From Actinomycetota bacterium (GTDB taxonomy: Bacteria; Actinomycetota; Actinomycetes; S36-B12; UBA5976), in assembly GCA_009923495.1 (NCBI GenBank), contig RFTJ01000011.1, forward strand, positions 1-41,709: a stretch of 41,709 nt of DNA, in the 5' to 3' direction. The translations under genes were made by a program, and so were the position numbers. Each line of letters starts with the position of its first letter. The first letter of the stretch is position 1. The notes below the pieces were generated by a model. That model saw nothing but the letters and a program-made list of their open reading frames with translations. It made no database searches and was not told where the DNA came from. Below, one piece after another: positions 15,810-24,218 of the stretch.

Positions 15810-16652
15810 GTGTCTGGAACACTTTTTCTGGCAGCCACTCCAATTGGTAATCCTGGTGATGCCACCTCAAGGTTGGTCGAAATCCTGCAAACGGCAGACA
15901 TAGTTGCTGCCGAAGATTCACGACGTGCTGTTCGTTTATTGCGAGACCTGCGGATCAGCGCACCAGGAAAAATTGTTTCTTTTTATGATGCTGTAGAAGA
16001 AGCCAAATCAGCCGAGCTCGTTGCAGCAGTAAAACAGGGTCAAACGGTGCTTGTTATTTCTGATGCGGGCATGCCAACAGTAAGCGACCCAGGCTTTCGC
16101 CTCATGCAACATGCAATTAACGCAGGAATTCAAATACAAGTGCTACCCGGCCCGTCGGCTGTACTAGCCGCCTTAGCAGTAAGTGGATTGCCAACAGACC
16201 GGTTTGCTTTCGAAGGTTTTCTAAACCGTAAGGCTGGTGCACGGGATCGAGACCTTCAAGATCTGAAACATGAAACCAGAACCATGGTGTTCTTTGAAGC
16301 ACCACATCGACTCTCGGAAACAATATCTGCAATGGCGGTGCACTTTGGCGCCGACCGCCAGGGGGTAATCTGTCGCGAACTGACAAAAACTTATGAAGAA
16401 GTAGTTCGAGGAACCTTAGCTCAATTAAAGCAGTGGTGCCAGAGGGAGATTCTTGGTGAAATTACTTTGGTAGTTTCTGGCTCGCCTGAATTAGCTGAAA
16501 CTACTAGTGCTGACTGGATCAAACTCGTTAGTCAGCGGACTCAATTAGGAGTATCGATTCGCGATGCAGTAGCTGATGTCGCATCCGAACTTAATGTGCC
16601 CAAAAGAGATGTCTACGAAGCGGTAATTCAACATCAAAAAACAACCGATTAA
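15810..16652 (+). CDS. rsmI: 16S rRNA (cytidine(1402)-2'-O)-methyltransferase
   Basis: A 280-residue tetrapyrrole-methylase-fold SAM enzyme that 2'-O-methylates C1402 in the decoding centre. It opens with GTLFLAATPIGNPGDATSRL, followed by DIVAAEDSRRAVRLLR, VISDAGMPTVSDPGFRL, VLPGPSAVLAALAVSGLPTDRFAFEGFL, FFEAPHRLSETI and ICRELTKTYEEVVRG, the full set of RsmI motifs, and ends with the small helical C-terminal region. The GTG start has GGAGCGAAGG just upstream. Normal length for the family. It is divergent from pmt and only about 30 bp before metG. Confidence 0.96.
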   Translation: MSGTLFLAATPIGNPGDATSRLVEILQTADIVAAEDSRRAVRLLRDLRISAPGKIVSFYDAVEEAKSAELVAAVKQGQTVLVISDAGMPTVSDPGFRLMQHAINAGIQIQVLPGPSAVLAALAVSGLPTDRFAFEGFLNRKAGARDRDLQDLKHETRTMVFFEAPHRLSETISAMAVHFGADRQGVICRELTKTYEEVVRGTLAQLKQWCQREILGEITLVVSGSPELAETTSADWIKLVSQRTQLGVSIRDAVADVASELNVPKRDVYEAVIQHQKTTD

Positions 16653-16671
16653 GCTGCCAGTAAAACGGCTC

Positions 16672-16677
16672 TAGACT
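16672..16677 (+). promoter_or_regulatory. Putative -10 box of metG (leaderless)
   Basis: TAGACT ending 8 nt before the ATG at 16685. The other ATG, two codons earlier at 16679, is only 2 nt from the box and would not be transcribed from it. Confidence 0.45.
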
Positions 16678-16684
16678 AATGGGT

Positions 16685-18274
16685 ATGTCAGAAGCATTGG
16701 GTAAAGCATTTTATTTGACTACCCCTATTTACTACGTAAATGATGCACCTCACATCGGACACGCTTACACAACCGTTGCAGCGGATTTTGTAACTCGTTG
16801 GCACCGGTTAGCTGGAGAGTCGGTTTGGTTTTTGACTGGAACTGACGAGCATGGACAAAAGGTCCTGCGCACTGCCGAGGCAAATAATGTCCCGCCGCAA
16901 CAGTGGGCCGATCAACTAGTAGCGAATGCTTGGCATCCTGTCCTTGACGTAATCGATGTGAAGAATGACGACTTCATCCGCACAACAGAATCACGTCACA
17001 TAGAGCGGGTGCAGCGCTTCTTGACCCAACTTAAAGCTGCAGGACACATAGTTGAGGGGTCGTATGAAGGCCCATACTGTGTCGGCTGTGAAGAATTCAA
17101 ACTTCCTGGTGATTTAGAAGAAAGTGAAACTGGTGAACTAGTTTGTCCAATTCATGGCAAGCCAGTTGAGCAGGTTAGTGAAACTAATTGGTTTTTCACA
17201 CTTTCAAAATTCAATGAAAAATTGATTGCACATTATGAAGCGAATCCGCAAGCAATCCGGCCCGAATCTGCCTACAACGAGGTCATGTCGTTTTTACGTT
17301 CAGGCTTACAGGACTTGTCGATTTCTCGATCGACATTTGATTGGGGCATTCAAGTTCCTTGGGATGAAAACCAAGTTGTTTACGTGTGGTTTGATGCTCT
17401 TTTGAATTATGCAACTGCGGTGGGACTAGGCGATGCACCAGATTCGGCCGGCGGAAAGAAATTCTCGCGTACTTGGCCAGCCGATGTTCATTTGGTAGGT
17501 AAAGATATTCTGCGTTTCCATGCTGTAATTTGGCCAGCCATGTTGCTGGCTGCGAATCTAGATCTTCCTAAGTGTGTTTATGCTCACGGCTGGCTGTTGG
17601 TCGGCGGTGAAAAAATGAGCAAGAGCAAGCTCACCGGAATTTCTCCACAAAGTATTGTCAATTTAGTAGGGTCTGATGCTTTCCGTTACTACTTCATGCG
17701 GGCCATTATTTTCGGCCAAGATGGTTCATTCTCCTGGGAAGATTTAGTCGCTCGCTACACTGCTGAGCTAGCTAATGGTTTAGGTAACCTAGCTAGTCGA
17801 GTACAGGCCATGGTTGGTAAGTACTGCGAGGGCAATTTACCGGCTCCTGGACCATTAACTGATGATGATTTGCTGATCCAGAACCTTTTGGAAGTTACGG
17901 CGATGAGTGCTGATAAAGCAGTGCGTAATTTTGATTTTCAGACGGCAATCGTCGGTGTCAAAGAGTTCATTGATGCAGTCAATCTTTATGTGACCGAACA
18001 GCAGCCATGGGTAATCGCTAAAGATCCAGCACAAACTGAGCGGTTGCACACGATCTTGTATGTTATCTGCGAATCTCTGCGAGCAGTGGCAACTTTGTAC
18101 GCTCCACTAATGCCAAAAGCAATGGCACAACTTTGGCAAGACATTGGCGCTGTTGAATCTGGCCTAGATGAATCACTGCTTACTGCGGGTATTTGGGGGC
18201 AATTAAAGCCAGGGGTTGTGATAACCAAGGGTGAATCGCTATTCCCAAGAATTGAAGAACCAGAGAATATCTAA
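16685..18274 (+). CDS. metG: Methionyl-tRNA synthetase
   Basis: A 529-residue class Ia synthetase charging tRNA-Met. The HIGH motif is in NDAPHIGHAYT near residue 20, the KMSKS loop in GEKMSKSKLTG near residue 315, and the anticodon-binding helical domain follows (TAELANGLGNLASRV, then LYVTEQQPWVIAKDP). A zinc knuckle is visible as YCVGCEEF ... LVCPIHGKP, i.e. CxxC and CxxH, as in Thermus-type MetG. No C-terminal tRNA-binding (EMAP-like) domain is present. The start at 16685 is chosen over 16679 because of the TAGACT box. Its stop shares CTAA with the convergent acyltransferase gene. Confidence 0.96.
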   Translation: MSEALGKAFYLTTPIYYVNDAPHIGHAYTTVAADFVTRWHRLAGESVWFLTGTDEHGQKVLRTAEANNVPPQQWADQLVANAWHPVLDVIDVKNDDFIRTTESRHIERVQRFLTQLKAAGHIVEGSYEGPYCVGCEEFKLPGDLEESETGELVCPIHGKPVEQVSETNWFFTLSKFNEKLIAHYEANPQAIRPESAYNEVMSFLRSGLQDLSISRSTFDWGIQVPWDENQVVYVWFDALLNYATAVGLGDAPDSAGGKKFSRTWPADVHLVGKDILRFHAVIWPAMLLAANLDLPKCVYAHGWLLVGGEKMSKSKLTGISPQSIVNLVGSDAFRYYFMRAIIFGQDGSFSWEDLVARYTAELANGLGNLASRVQAMVGKYCEGNLPAPGPLTDDDLLIQNLLEVTAMSADKAVRNFDFQTAIVGVKEFIDAVNLYVTEQQPWVIAKDPAQTERLHTILYVICESLRAVATLYAPLMPKAMAQLWQDIGAVESGLDESLLTAGIWGQLKPGVVITKGESLFPRIEEPENI

Positions 18275-20082
18275 GGTTGGCGCAGGGCCTGTTTGATAAT
18301 TCGAGCAAAAACTTTGCCACCAGTTTTAGTCAAGTGCACCCCATCTGGCGTGAAGTAGTTGCTGTGCCCCTTTGAAGCTAATCGCCAACTTGCTAGTCGG
18401 ACATTCGGATACTTCTCAATGAGTGAATAAATCATTTTGTTTGTTTGCTTCATCCAAACTCTAGGTACCTGAACGTCAACCACTACAACGCGCTTTCGGT
18501 CTCGAAGTTGATTAAGTATCGGAGCGAGGTTTTCTCGAGTGACTAATCCATTTGTTCCCATATGGATGACGACAAAGTTGGAAAGTCTGCCTTGTGATCG
18601 GCGAAGTGAAATGCGTTGGGCAATTTCCCATGGCTGGCGCCCGACTGCTGCATCAATTGAAATACTATTGAGCGAATCCTGTAGTGCTGATCTGCCACTT
18701 AGCACAACCGAGTCGCCAAAAACCACCACTCGTCCATGTTTTATTGGCATAGCAGTAGAAGGCGGACGTGCCGGCCCGGATCTAGATGGGGCTGGAGATG
18801 GCGTAGCAGTTGGATCAATGTCTACCGAAGTAATACCGTTAAAAACTGGATCGTTAGCGGCGGTAGGCATTGGTTGCTTACCGACAATTACAAAACAAAA
18901 AATGAAACTGATGCATAGCGTTATGAAAAATCCAGCCCGAAGTATTGATGGCCTTGGAATTCCCAAAGATTTCCACCGGATCCATGTCTTTTTGATGGCA
19001 CCATTTCTAATGGGAACTTCCAAATAGCGATATGAGAGAGCGCTGATAATTGTTACCAAGGTAATTCGCAGAGCAAATACTGCTGGCTCGGGCCAACTGA
19101 TGTCGATGCCCGGTCTAAGTAGCAGGAAAACTGGCCAGTGCCATAGATAAATTCCATATGAGCGACGCCCAATCCAGCGCAGGATGGAAAAGTCAATGAT
19201 TCTTCCCCAGATTAAGTCTTTGTGGATGCAAGCAGTTATCAATCCTGCAGTTAGCGCAGAAACAACGAGAAAGCCACTACGGAATAAAGATTCATTCAAT
19301 TCATCGACGAAGAATATGTAGTAGGCCAACCCAATAATCGAGCCAACTGCAATCACATTGAGAGCAGTTTTCTTATCTGGAGTTAACTTTGCCGCAAGCT
19401 TCTCTGGCTTAATCAAAGTTGCCAACGCGCTGCCGAGTAATAACCCCATTGCGTGGGTATCAGAGCCGAAATACAAACGACTTGGATCATGTGGAATTGG
19501 ATAGCCATCATTTATTGCCAACCAGCGCATCCATGCCGTGCTCGCAACCGCGCCACTAACTGCCAGCAAAAAAATCGCAGATCGGTAATGATTTTTTAGC
19601 CAACGCACCTTTACAGACAGGATTATTATGAGCGGCCAGATTACGTAGTACTGTTCTTCAATTGAAAGTGACCATAGATGTCCCAGAAGTGGTGGCCTCG
19701 AAATATTGACGAAATAGGACTGGTTAAAGAAGAGGTATGACCAGTTCAACACCGAGGTCAAGGCCCATGGTAAATCTCTTCGCACGCCATACCCGGAATC
19801 GGGCGCCCAAAGTGCAGCGGCGACTACCGCAAAGATCAAGACGCAAATAAGTGCTGGCATGAGGCGCCGTAGGCGCCTTAGGTAAAAATTGGCCCGGTCA
19901 ATATGGTGCGTTCTATCTGCTTCGTCGAGCAACAGTGAGGTGATCAAAAATCCAGAAAGTACAAAGAAGATGTCTACGCCGAGAAAACCGCCTGGAATCT
20001 GCCAAATACCTGCGTGGTACAAAACCACCAGAAGTACGGCAATACCACGTAGCCCATCTAGCCCACTAAATCGTAACCGCAC
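18271..20082 (-). CDS. Acyltransferase 3 (OafA/YrhL type) fused to SGNH hydrolase-like domain
   Basis: A 603-residue membrane O-acyltransferase, likely acetylating a surface polysaccharide or peptidoglycan sugar. The acyltransferase-3 domain (about residues 1-370, ten or so helices) begins GLDGLRGIAVLLVVLYHAG with the usual His, then GGFLGVDIFFVLSGFLITSLL, and SLSIEEQYYVIWPL. After a transmembrane helix and a Pro/Ser/Thr-rich linker (about 415-450) comes an SGNH-type domain: GDSVVLSGRSA (block I with Ser), MGTNG (block III Asn) and TPDGVHLTKTG (block V Asp and His). This is the arrangement of two-domain OafA proteins. The start is GTG 20082. It is inserted between metG and tatD, which are adjacent in many relatives; acceptor unknown. 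Confidence 0.88.
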   Translation of the reverse strand: MRLRFSGLDGLRGIAVLLVVLYHAGIWQIPGGFLGVDIFFVLSGFLITSLLLDEADRTHHIDRANFYLRRLRRLMPALICVLIFAVVAAALWAPDSGYGVRRDLPWALTSVLNWSYLFFNQSYFVNISRPPLLGHLWSLSIEEQYYVIWPLIIILSVKVRWLKNHYRSAIFLLAVSGAVASTAWMRWLAINDGYPIPHDPSRLYFGSDTHAMGLLLGSALATLIKPEKLAAKLTPDKKTALNVIAVGSIIGLAYYIFFVDELNESLFRSGFLVVSALTAGLITACIHKDLIWGRIIDFSILRWIGRRSYGIYLWHWPVFLLLRPGIDISWPEPAVFALRITLVTIISALSYRYLEVPIRNGAIKKTWIRWKSLGIPRPSILRAGFFITLCISFIFCFVIVGKQPMPTAANDPVFNGITSVDIDPTATPSPAPSRSGPARPPSTAMPIKHGRVVVFGDSVVLSGRSALQDSLNSISIDAAVGRQPWEIAQRISLRRSQGRLSNFVVIHMGTNGLVTRENLAPILNQLRDRKRVVVVDVQVPRVWMKQTNKMIYSLIEKYPNVRLASWRLASKGHSNYFTPDGVHLTKTGGKVFARIIKQALRQP

Positions 20083-20142
20083 TTAATCCTGCCTGCACTT
20101 AAGTTCACTGTTGGTTTTGCTAAGGCTAACTTAAACGCCCGC

Positions 20143-20148
20143 TAGCCT
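20143..20148 (+). promoter_or_regulatory. Putative -10 box of tatD (leaderless)
   Basis: TAGCCT ending 7 nt before GTG 20155, with no ribosome site in between. Confidence 0.4.
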
Positions 20149-20154
20149 TAGATT

Positions 20155-20976
20155 GTGGATGTACTTATCTCGGTTGAGCCATTGGTTTCGCCAGTAGTTG
20201 ATACGCATTGCCATATGGATGTCCAATATGACGATGAGCATGTTTTACCTAGCGTGACCGAGGCACTAGCTAGCGCAAATGCCGCTGGTGTGGCAAAAGT
20301 AATTCAGGTTGGCTGTGACCTAGCGAGTTCCATTTGGGCTGCCGATATTGCGGCCTCCTATCCTGATGTTTGGGCAACTGTGGCGTTACATCCAAATGCA
20401 GCTGCCCATGACCCCACATTGCAAGACTCACTTGCCGAAATAGCCACTCTGGCAAAGTTGCCACAAGTTAGAGCTATTGGTGAGACTGGGCTTGACTATT
20501 TCCGAACTGGGCCTGAAGGCATTGCTGCCCAAGAGGAGTCATTTCGTGAACACATTGAGATCGCCAAAGCAGTAGGAAAGCCGGTTGTAATCCATGACCG
20601 GGATGCGCACGATGACGTAGTTCGAATTCTGGATGAACAAGGGGCGCCGGCAACTGTTGTTTTTCACTGCTTTTCGGGCGGGGTAGAACTAGCCAAGATT
20701 TGTGCGGAACGTGGCTGGTACACCTCATTTAGTGGCACAGTCACTTTCAAAAACGCCCCCCACCTTCGCGAAGCCGCAGCCCTTATGCCGGTTGACCTGT
20801 TGCTGGTTGAGACGGATTCTCCGTTTTTAACCCCCACGCCCTATCGCGGCCGACCTAATTCTTCGGCGCTAATTCCCCTGACTGTGCGGGCAATTTCGGC
20901 GACCAGAGGCGAGTCGGAGCAAGAAATTTGTCAGGCACTTTTTTCAAATGCCGCAAGGGTTTTTGGCCCATTTTAG
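20155..20976 (+). CDS. tatD: TatD family metal-dependent hydrolase
   Basis: A 273-residue TIM-barrel DNase/hydrolase of the TatD family. Metal ligands are visible: DTHCHMD (about residue 17), AIGETGLDYFRTGP (Glu), VVIHDRDAH (His), VVFHCFSGG (His) and LLVETDSPFLTPTPYRGRPN (Asp). TatD proteins act as 3'-5' exonucleases in DNA repair and turnover. The GTG start is in the family's expected place. In the metG - tatD - rpfB - ksgA - ispE order this is the usual neighbour, here separated from metG by an acyltransferase gene. Confidence 0.94.
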   Translation: MDVLISVEPLVSPVVDTHCHMDVQYDDEHVLPSVTEALASANAAGVAKVIQVGCDLASSIWAADIAASYPDVWATVALHPNAAAHDPTLQDSLAEIATLAKLPQVRAIGETGLDYFRTGPEGIAAQEESFREHIEIAKAVGKPVVIHDRDAHDDVVRILDEQGAPATVVFHCFSGGVELAKICAERGWYTSFSGTVTFKNAPHLREAAALMPVDLLLVETDSPFLTPTPYRGRPNSSALIPLTVRAISATRGESEQEICQALFSNAARVFGPF

Positions 20977-20987
20977 GGATTTTCGAC

Positions 20988-21018
20988 TTGCTTTTGCCCC
21001 CCTAGTTTGGGCTACGGT
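20988..21018 (+). promoter_or_regulatory. Candidate promoter of the G5/transglycosylase gene
   Basis: TTGCTT (20988-20993) and TACGGT (21013-21018) with a 19-nt spacer. Transcription would start near 21025, giving a leader of about 45 nt. A small hairpin GAGGA/TCCTC lies at 21020-21034. Confidence 0.4.
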
Positions 21019-21071
21019 AGAGGAGTACTTCCTCAAACGAGTGATTTGTTGCCTACGCCTTGGAGACCTGT

Positions 21072-21884
21072 ATGAGTTCACGCGGACGTCGCCGCGCCCC
21101 AGCTCGTCATGCCAAGCCCAGGTCGATTTCGAGTCTTATTGGGCCTTTAACAGTTGTTGCAGTTTTAGTTTTGGGTGGATCAGCTGCTACTGGAACAACA
21201 GGATTTGCTAATGCAAATTCCGGCTCAGAGACCGCCGCGAGTAAAAGTGTTTCAGGGGTAACTCGGATATTGCCAAACACTCCTGGGGCAATCAGGACCA
21301 CTCGAACCGTAACTGCTGTCAAGAAAGTTGCGGTCACCAGCAAAATTATCCATTCTGCTGAAGTAGAACGCGGCACCAAACTGCTTCGCAGTAAAGGTAC
21401 TAAGGGGACGGTGAAATATGTTTACCAGGTTCGAGTCCTGCAGGGTAAGCAGATTGCTAAGACTCTAGTTTCCAAAAAAGTTCTGAACAAAGGCAAGCCC
21501 GCGGTCTACATCGTTGGCACCGGTAAGCCAGTCGCTCTAACACTCGATGCCAAGGCAGCGGCAGCTGGTACGGGCACACCCGAGGGCAATATGAAGTTTG
21601 CTCAGGTGTACATCGCTAAAAAATATGATTGGAATCAGACCCAGTACGGCTGCCTCGTTTCACTTTGGGACAGGGAAAGCCACTGGCGCCACACTGCACG
21701 AAACCGTGGAAGTGGCGCATATGGAATTCCACAGGCAATGCCAGGCGACAAGATGTCCAAGTTTGGCGCTGATTGGCAGACCAATCCAATTACGCAGATC
21801 AAGTGGGGCGCTAATTACATTGAGAAGCGCTACAACACTCCATGTGGAGCTCTGGAGCATTCCAATTCAACTGGTTGGTACTAA
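21072..21884 (+). CDS. Secreted G5-domain protein with lytic transglycosylase-like C-terminus (rpfB position)
   Basis: A 270-residue exported protein. A basic N-terminus (SSRGRRRAPARHAKPR) and a hydrophobic helix (about residues 20-43, ending near ATGTTGFANA) form a signal peptide or anchor. A G5-like domain spans about 75-155 (KIIHSAEVERGTKLLRSKG, KGTVKYVYQVRVLQG). The C-terminal domain has CLVSLWDRESHWRHTARN with the likely catalytic Glu, GSGAYGIPQAMPG and IKWGANYIEKRYNTPCGAL, a transglycosylase SLT-like fold cutting peptidoglycan. In mycobacteria this position (between tatD and ksgA) holds RpfB, also a G5 plus cell-wall lytic protein; here DUF348 repeats and the Rpf domain are absent. GGAG 7 nt before ATG 21072 fixes the start over a TTG at 21060. 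Confidence 0.85.
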   Translation: MSSRGRRRAPARHAKPRSISSLIGPLTVVAVLVLGGSAATGTTGFANANSGSETAASKSVSGVTRILPNTPGAIRTTRTVTAVKKVAVTSKIIHSAEVERGTKLLRSKGTKGTVKYVYQVRVLQGKQIAKTLVSKKVLNKGKPAVYIVGTGKPVALTLDAKAAAAGTGTPEGNMKFAQVYIAKKYDWNQTQYGCLVSLWDRESHWRHTARNRGSGAYGIPQAMPGDKMSKFGADWQTNPITQIKWGANYIEKRYNTPCGALEHSNSTGWY

Positions 21885-21893
21885 TCGGGCGTA

Positions 21894-22745
21894 ATGTCAG
21901 ATAACCTTCTTGGTGCTGCTCAAATTCGCAAACTCGCAAGCGAACTAGATTTAATTCCGACCAAAAAATTAGGTCAAAATTTTGTCATCGATCCAAATAC
22001 GGTTCGCCGCATTGTCGATTTGGCTCAAATTGATAGCAACGATGTTGTCGTTGAAATCGGACCAGGTTTAGGCTCGCTCACTCTTGGACTACTGGAGTCA
22101 GCTAAATCAGTGATTGCTGTCGAGATTGACGCTAGGTTGGCCGACCAACTATCAAGGACAGTTGCAGGAATTAATCCAGAGTTGCTACCTAAATTGACAG
22201 TAGTTAATCAGGATGCATTACAAGTTAGCGAACTTCCAAGTTTGGCTACCAAACTCGTGGCAAATTTGCCGTACAACATTTCGGTACCTGTAATCCTGCA
22301 TTTTCTGGATAAATTTCCAGATCTTTCGCAGATTTTTGTGATGGTGCAAGCAGAAGTCGGTGAACGATTAGCTGCCGCTGCCGGCTCAAAAGTCTATGGA
22401 GTGCCAAGTGTTAAGGCGAGGTATTACGCAGAAGCGAAACTTGTAGCAAACATCAGTCGCCAAATTTTCTGGCCCGTTCCGAATGTTGATTCGGTATTGG
22501 TCCGGCTAGTACGCCACGAAAATTCGGGCACTGCCATAAGCAAGACCGAGTTATTCCCCATCATTGATGGCGCATTTAGTCAGCGACGCAAGACGCTTCG
22601 ATCTGCACTTAGCAACCACTTTGGCGGCACTGAGCAAGTCGAGCGAGTGTTGAGATTAGCAAACATCGACCCCAAACTTCGAGGTGAGCAACTTGATTAT
22701 TCAGGTTTTTTGGCAATTGCGATGGCTGCTCGCGAAGTAAAGTGA
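21894..22745 (+). CDS. rsmA: 16S rRNA (adenine(1518)-N6/adenine(1519)-N6)-dimethyltransferase
   Basis: A 283-residue KsgA/RsmA that dimethylates two adjacent adenines near the 3' end of 16S rRNA late in 30S assembly. Motifs: KLGQNFVIDPNTVRRIV (N-terminal), EIGPGLGSLTLGLLE (SAM motif I), VIAVEIDARLADQL, NQDALQV, and LVANLPYNISVPVILHFL containing the catalytic NLPY. The helical C-terminal domain has FSQRRKTLRSALSNHFG. It follows the transglycosylase gene by 9 bp and precedes ispE by 4 bp, the standard actinobacterial order. Confidence 0.97.
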   Translation: MSDNLLGAAQIRKLASELDLIPTKKLGQNFVIDPNTVRRIVDLAQIDSNDVVVEIGPGLGSLTLGLLESAKSVIAVEIDARLADQLSRTVAGINPELLPKLTVVNQDALQVSELPSLATKLVANLPYNISVPVILHFLDKFPDLSQIFVMVQAEVGERLAAAAGSKVYGVPSVKARYYAEAKLVANISRQIFWPVPNVDSVLVRLVRHENSGTAISKTELFPIIDGAFSQRRKTLRSALSNHFGGTEQVERVLRLANIDPKLRGEQLDYSGFLAIAMAAREVK

Positions 22746-22749
22746 CGTT

Positions 22750-23658
22750 GTGGCTAAATCTGTAACAGTTCGAGTACCGGGCAAAGTAAATATTTATTTG
22801 GGAGTGGGACCCAAAGAGTTCAGCGGATACCACCAACTAGCAACAATTTTTCAGTCAGTAAACATTTATGACGAAGTGACGGCCACCCAAGCCGATGAGT
22901 TTTCGATAGTCGCCGAGGGTCCATTTGCAGATCAAATTCCTACCGATTCTTCAAATCTAGTCTGGTCAGCTGTCAAATTAATCGCTGCTGCTTGTGGTGA
23001 AGATCCAAATGTTCGGATAACAATCAATAAAACAATTCCAGTTGCTGCAGGTATGGCTGGTGGTAGCGCTGATGCAGCAGCAACCTTGCTTGCTTGCGAC
23101 GCACTCTGGCAGGTTGGAATTAGTCGCGACCAGTTAGATGCAATGGCGCGTGAACTAGGTTCAGACGTGCCGTTCATGTTGCATGGCGGATGTGCGATTG
23201 GCACTAATCGAGGCGATGTACTTGCGCCGGTAATGACCCGCGGAACATTCCATTGGGTTTTCGGGACTTTCAAGCAAGGTCTTGCTACTTCTGCAGTTTA
23301 CGAAAGAACGGACAACTTGCGAGGTCCAAATTTTAGTGAACTTCCCAAGGTTCCAGCGGAGGTGTTAGCCGCAATTACTCAAGGGGACAGTGTCGCATTA
23401 GGTCCGCTGTTAAAAAATGATTTGCAGATTGCCGCGTTGACCATGAAACCGAGTTTGGCTGCAGCGTTAGATTTTGGCTTAGATTATGCAGCACTTGGTG
23501 CAGTAGTGTCCGGCAGTGGCCCGACCTGTGCTTTCTTGGTTGAGGACGAGAAAGCGGCTATAGATCTGGCAGTAGCGCTATCAAGCTCTGGGCTTGTTGA
23601 TCAATGCATCAGAGCGCATGGCCCAGTTCATGGCGCTCGAATAGTCACTAATCATTAG
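22750..23658 (+). CDS. ispE: 4-diphosphocytidyl-2-C-methyl-D-erythritol kinase
   Basis: A 302-residue GHMP kinase phosphorylating CDP-methylerythritol, the fourth step of the MEP isoprenoid pathway that supplies polyprenyl carriers (including those used by Pmt). It shows RVPGKVNIYLGVGPKEFSGYH at the N-terminus, the ATP loop PVAAGMAGGSADAAATLLA (about residues 95-115), LGSDVPFMLHGG, and motif 3 VSGSGPTCAFLV near 258. The start is GTG 22750, 4 bp after the rsmA stop. Normal length and all GHMP motifs intact. Confidence 0.96.
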   Translation: MAKSVTVRVPGKVNIYLGVGPKEFSGYHQLATIFQSVNIYDEVTATQADEFSIVAEGPFADQIPTDSSNLVWSAVKLIAAACGEDPNVRITINKTIPVAAGMAGGSADAAATLLACDALWQVGISRDQLDAMARELGSDVPFMLHGGCAIGTNRGDVLAPVMTRGTFHWVFGTFKQGLATSAVYERTDNLRGPNFSELPKVPAEVLAAITQGDSVALGPLLKNDLQIAALTMKPSLAAALDFGLDYAALGAVVSGSGPTCAFLVEDEKAAIDLAVALSSSGLVDQCIRAHGPVHGARIVTNH

Positions 23659-23680
23659 CAATGCACGATTCTTATCCAGC

Positions 23681-23695
23681 CTAAGCGCTTAGAAT
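23681..23695 (+). promoter_or_regulatory. MarR-gene -10 box overlapped by a 12-bp palindrome (possible auto-operator)
   Basis: TAGAAT (23690-23695) ends 8 nt before GTG 23703, predicting a leaderless mRNA. The perfect palindrome CTAAGCGCTTAG (23681-23692) overlaps the first half of this box. MarR proteins commonly repress their own promoters through such palindromes. Confidence 0.45.
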
Positions 23696-23702
23696 CTTCT
23701 TT

Positions 23703-24218
23703 GTGACCACCGATGAAGTAGATCAGTTAATTGCAGCTTGGCGCCGAGAACGACCTGATCTCGATGTTCATCCATTGGAAGTTTTATCCCGAGTAACAAG
23801 GCTTGCTCGCCACCTAGATATTGCTCGGCGCGAGTCTTTTGCCCTGCATGATCTTGAACCTGGTGAATTTGATGTCCTTGCTGCTCTGCGCAGATCTGGT
23901 CGGCCATACGCACTAACACCTTCGCAACTGGTAACGGCCACATTGGTCACAAGTGGAACCATGACCAATCGAATCGATCGACTTGTTGAGAAAGATTTTG
24001 TTCACCGCGGTCCAGATCCATCCGATGGTCGTGGCGTTTTGGTCGCACTCACAAGTACTGGCCGAGGCAAAGTGGATCTGGCGCTGCAGGACTTACTTAA
24101 GCGCGAACAAGAGTTGCTTAAGGATGTGTCTAATGAAGAGTTCTCTGAACTAGTAAGTGCGCTGCGAAAGATCGTTTCGCCACTCGATAATCACTTAGCG
24201 CATCCCGAAGTGGATTAA
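23703..24218 (+). CDS. MarR family transcriptional regulator
   Basis: A 171-residue winged-helix regulator. Helical dimerisation segments at the N- and C-termini flank a central DNA-binding part: GEFDVLAALRRSG, YALTPSQLVTATLVTSGTMTNRIDRLVEKDFVHR (recognition helix around TSGTMTNRIDRL) and the wing DPSDGRGVLVALTSTGRGKV. This is the classic MarR pattern. Ligand and targets cannot be read from sequence; a palindrome on its own promoter suggests autoregulation. It is convergent with the TetR gene and shares TTAA with its stop codon. No cognate transporter or enzyme gene is adjacent. Confidence 0.92.
   Translation: MTTDEVDQLIAAWRRERPDLDVHPLEVLSRVTRLARHLDIARRESFALHDLEPGEFDVLAALRRSGRPYALTPSQLVTATLVTSGTMTNRIDRLVEKDFVHRGPDPSDGRGVLVALTSTGRGKVDLALQDLLKREQELLKDVSNEEFSELVSALRKIVSPLDNHLAHPEVD

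Noticed and set aside
15763-15921. A 53-residue N-terminal extension of Pmt
   Set aside because: It overlaps the rsmI coding start, resembles no Pmt N-terminus, and a -10 box precedes ATG 15762.
20977-21071. Possible c-di-AMP (ydaO-type) riboswitch before the rpfB-position gene
   Set aside because: Such riboswitches precede rpf genes in some Actinobacteria, but this leader is under 100 nt, with only one small hairpin and none of the expected conserved elements.
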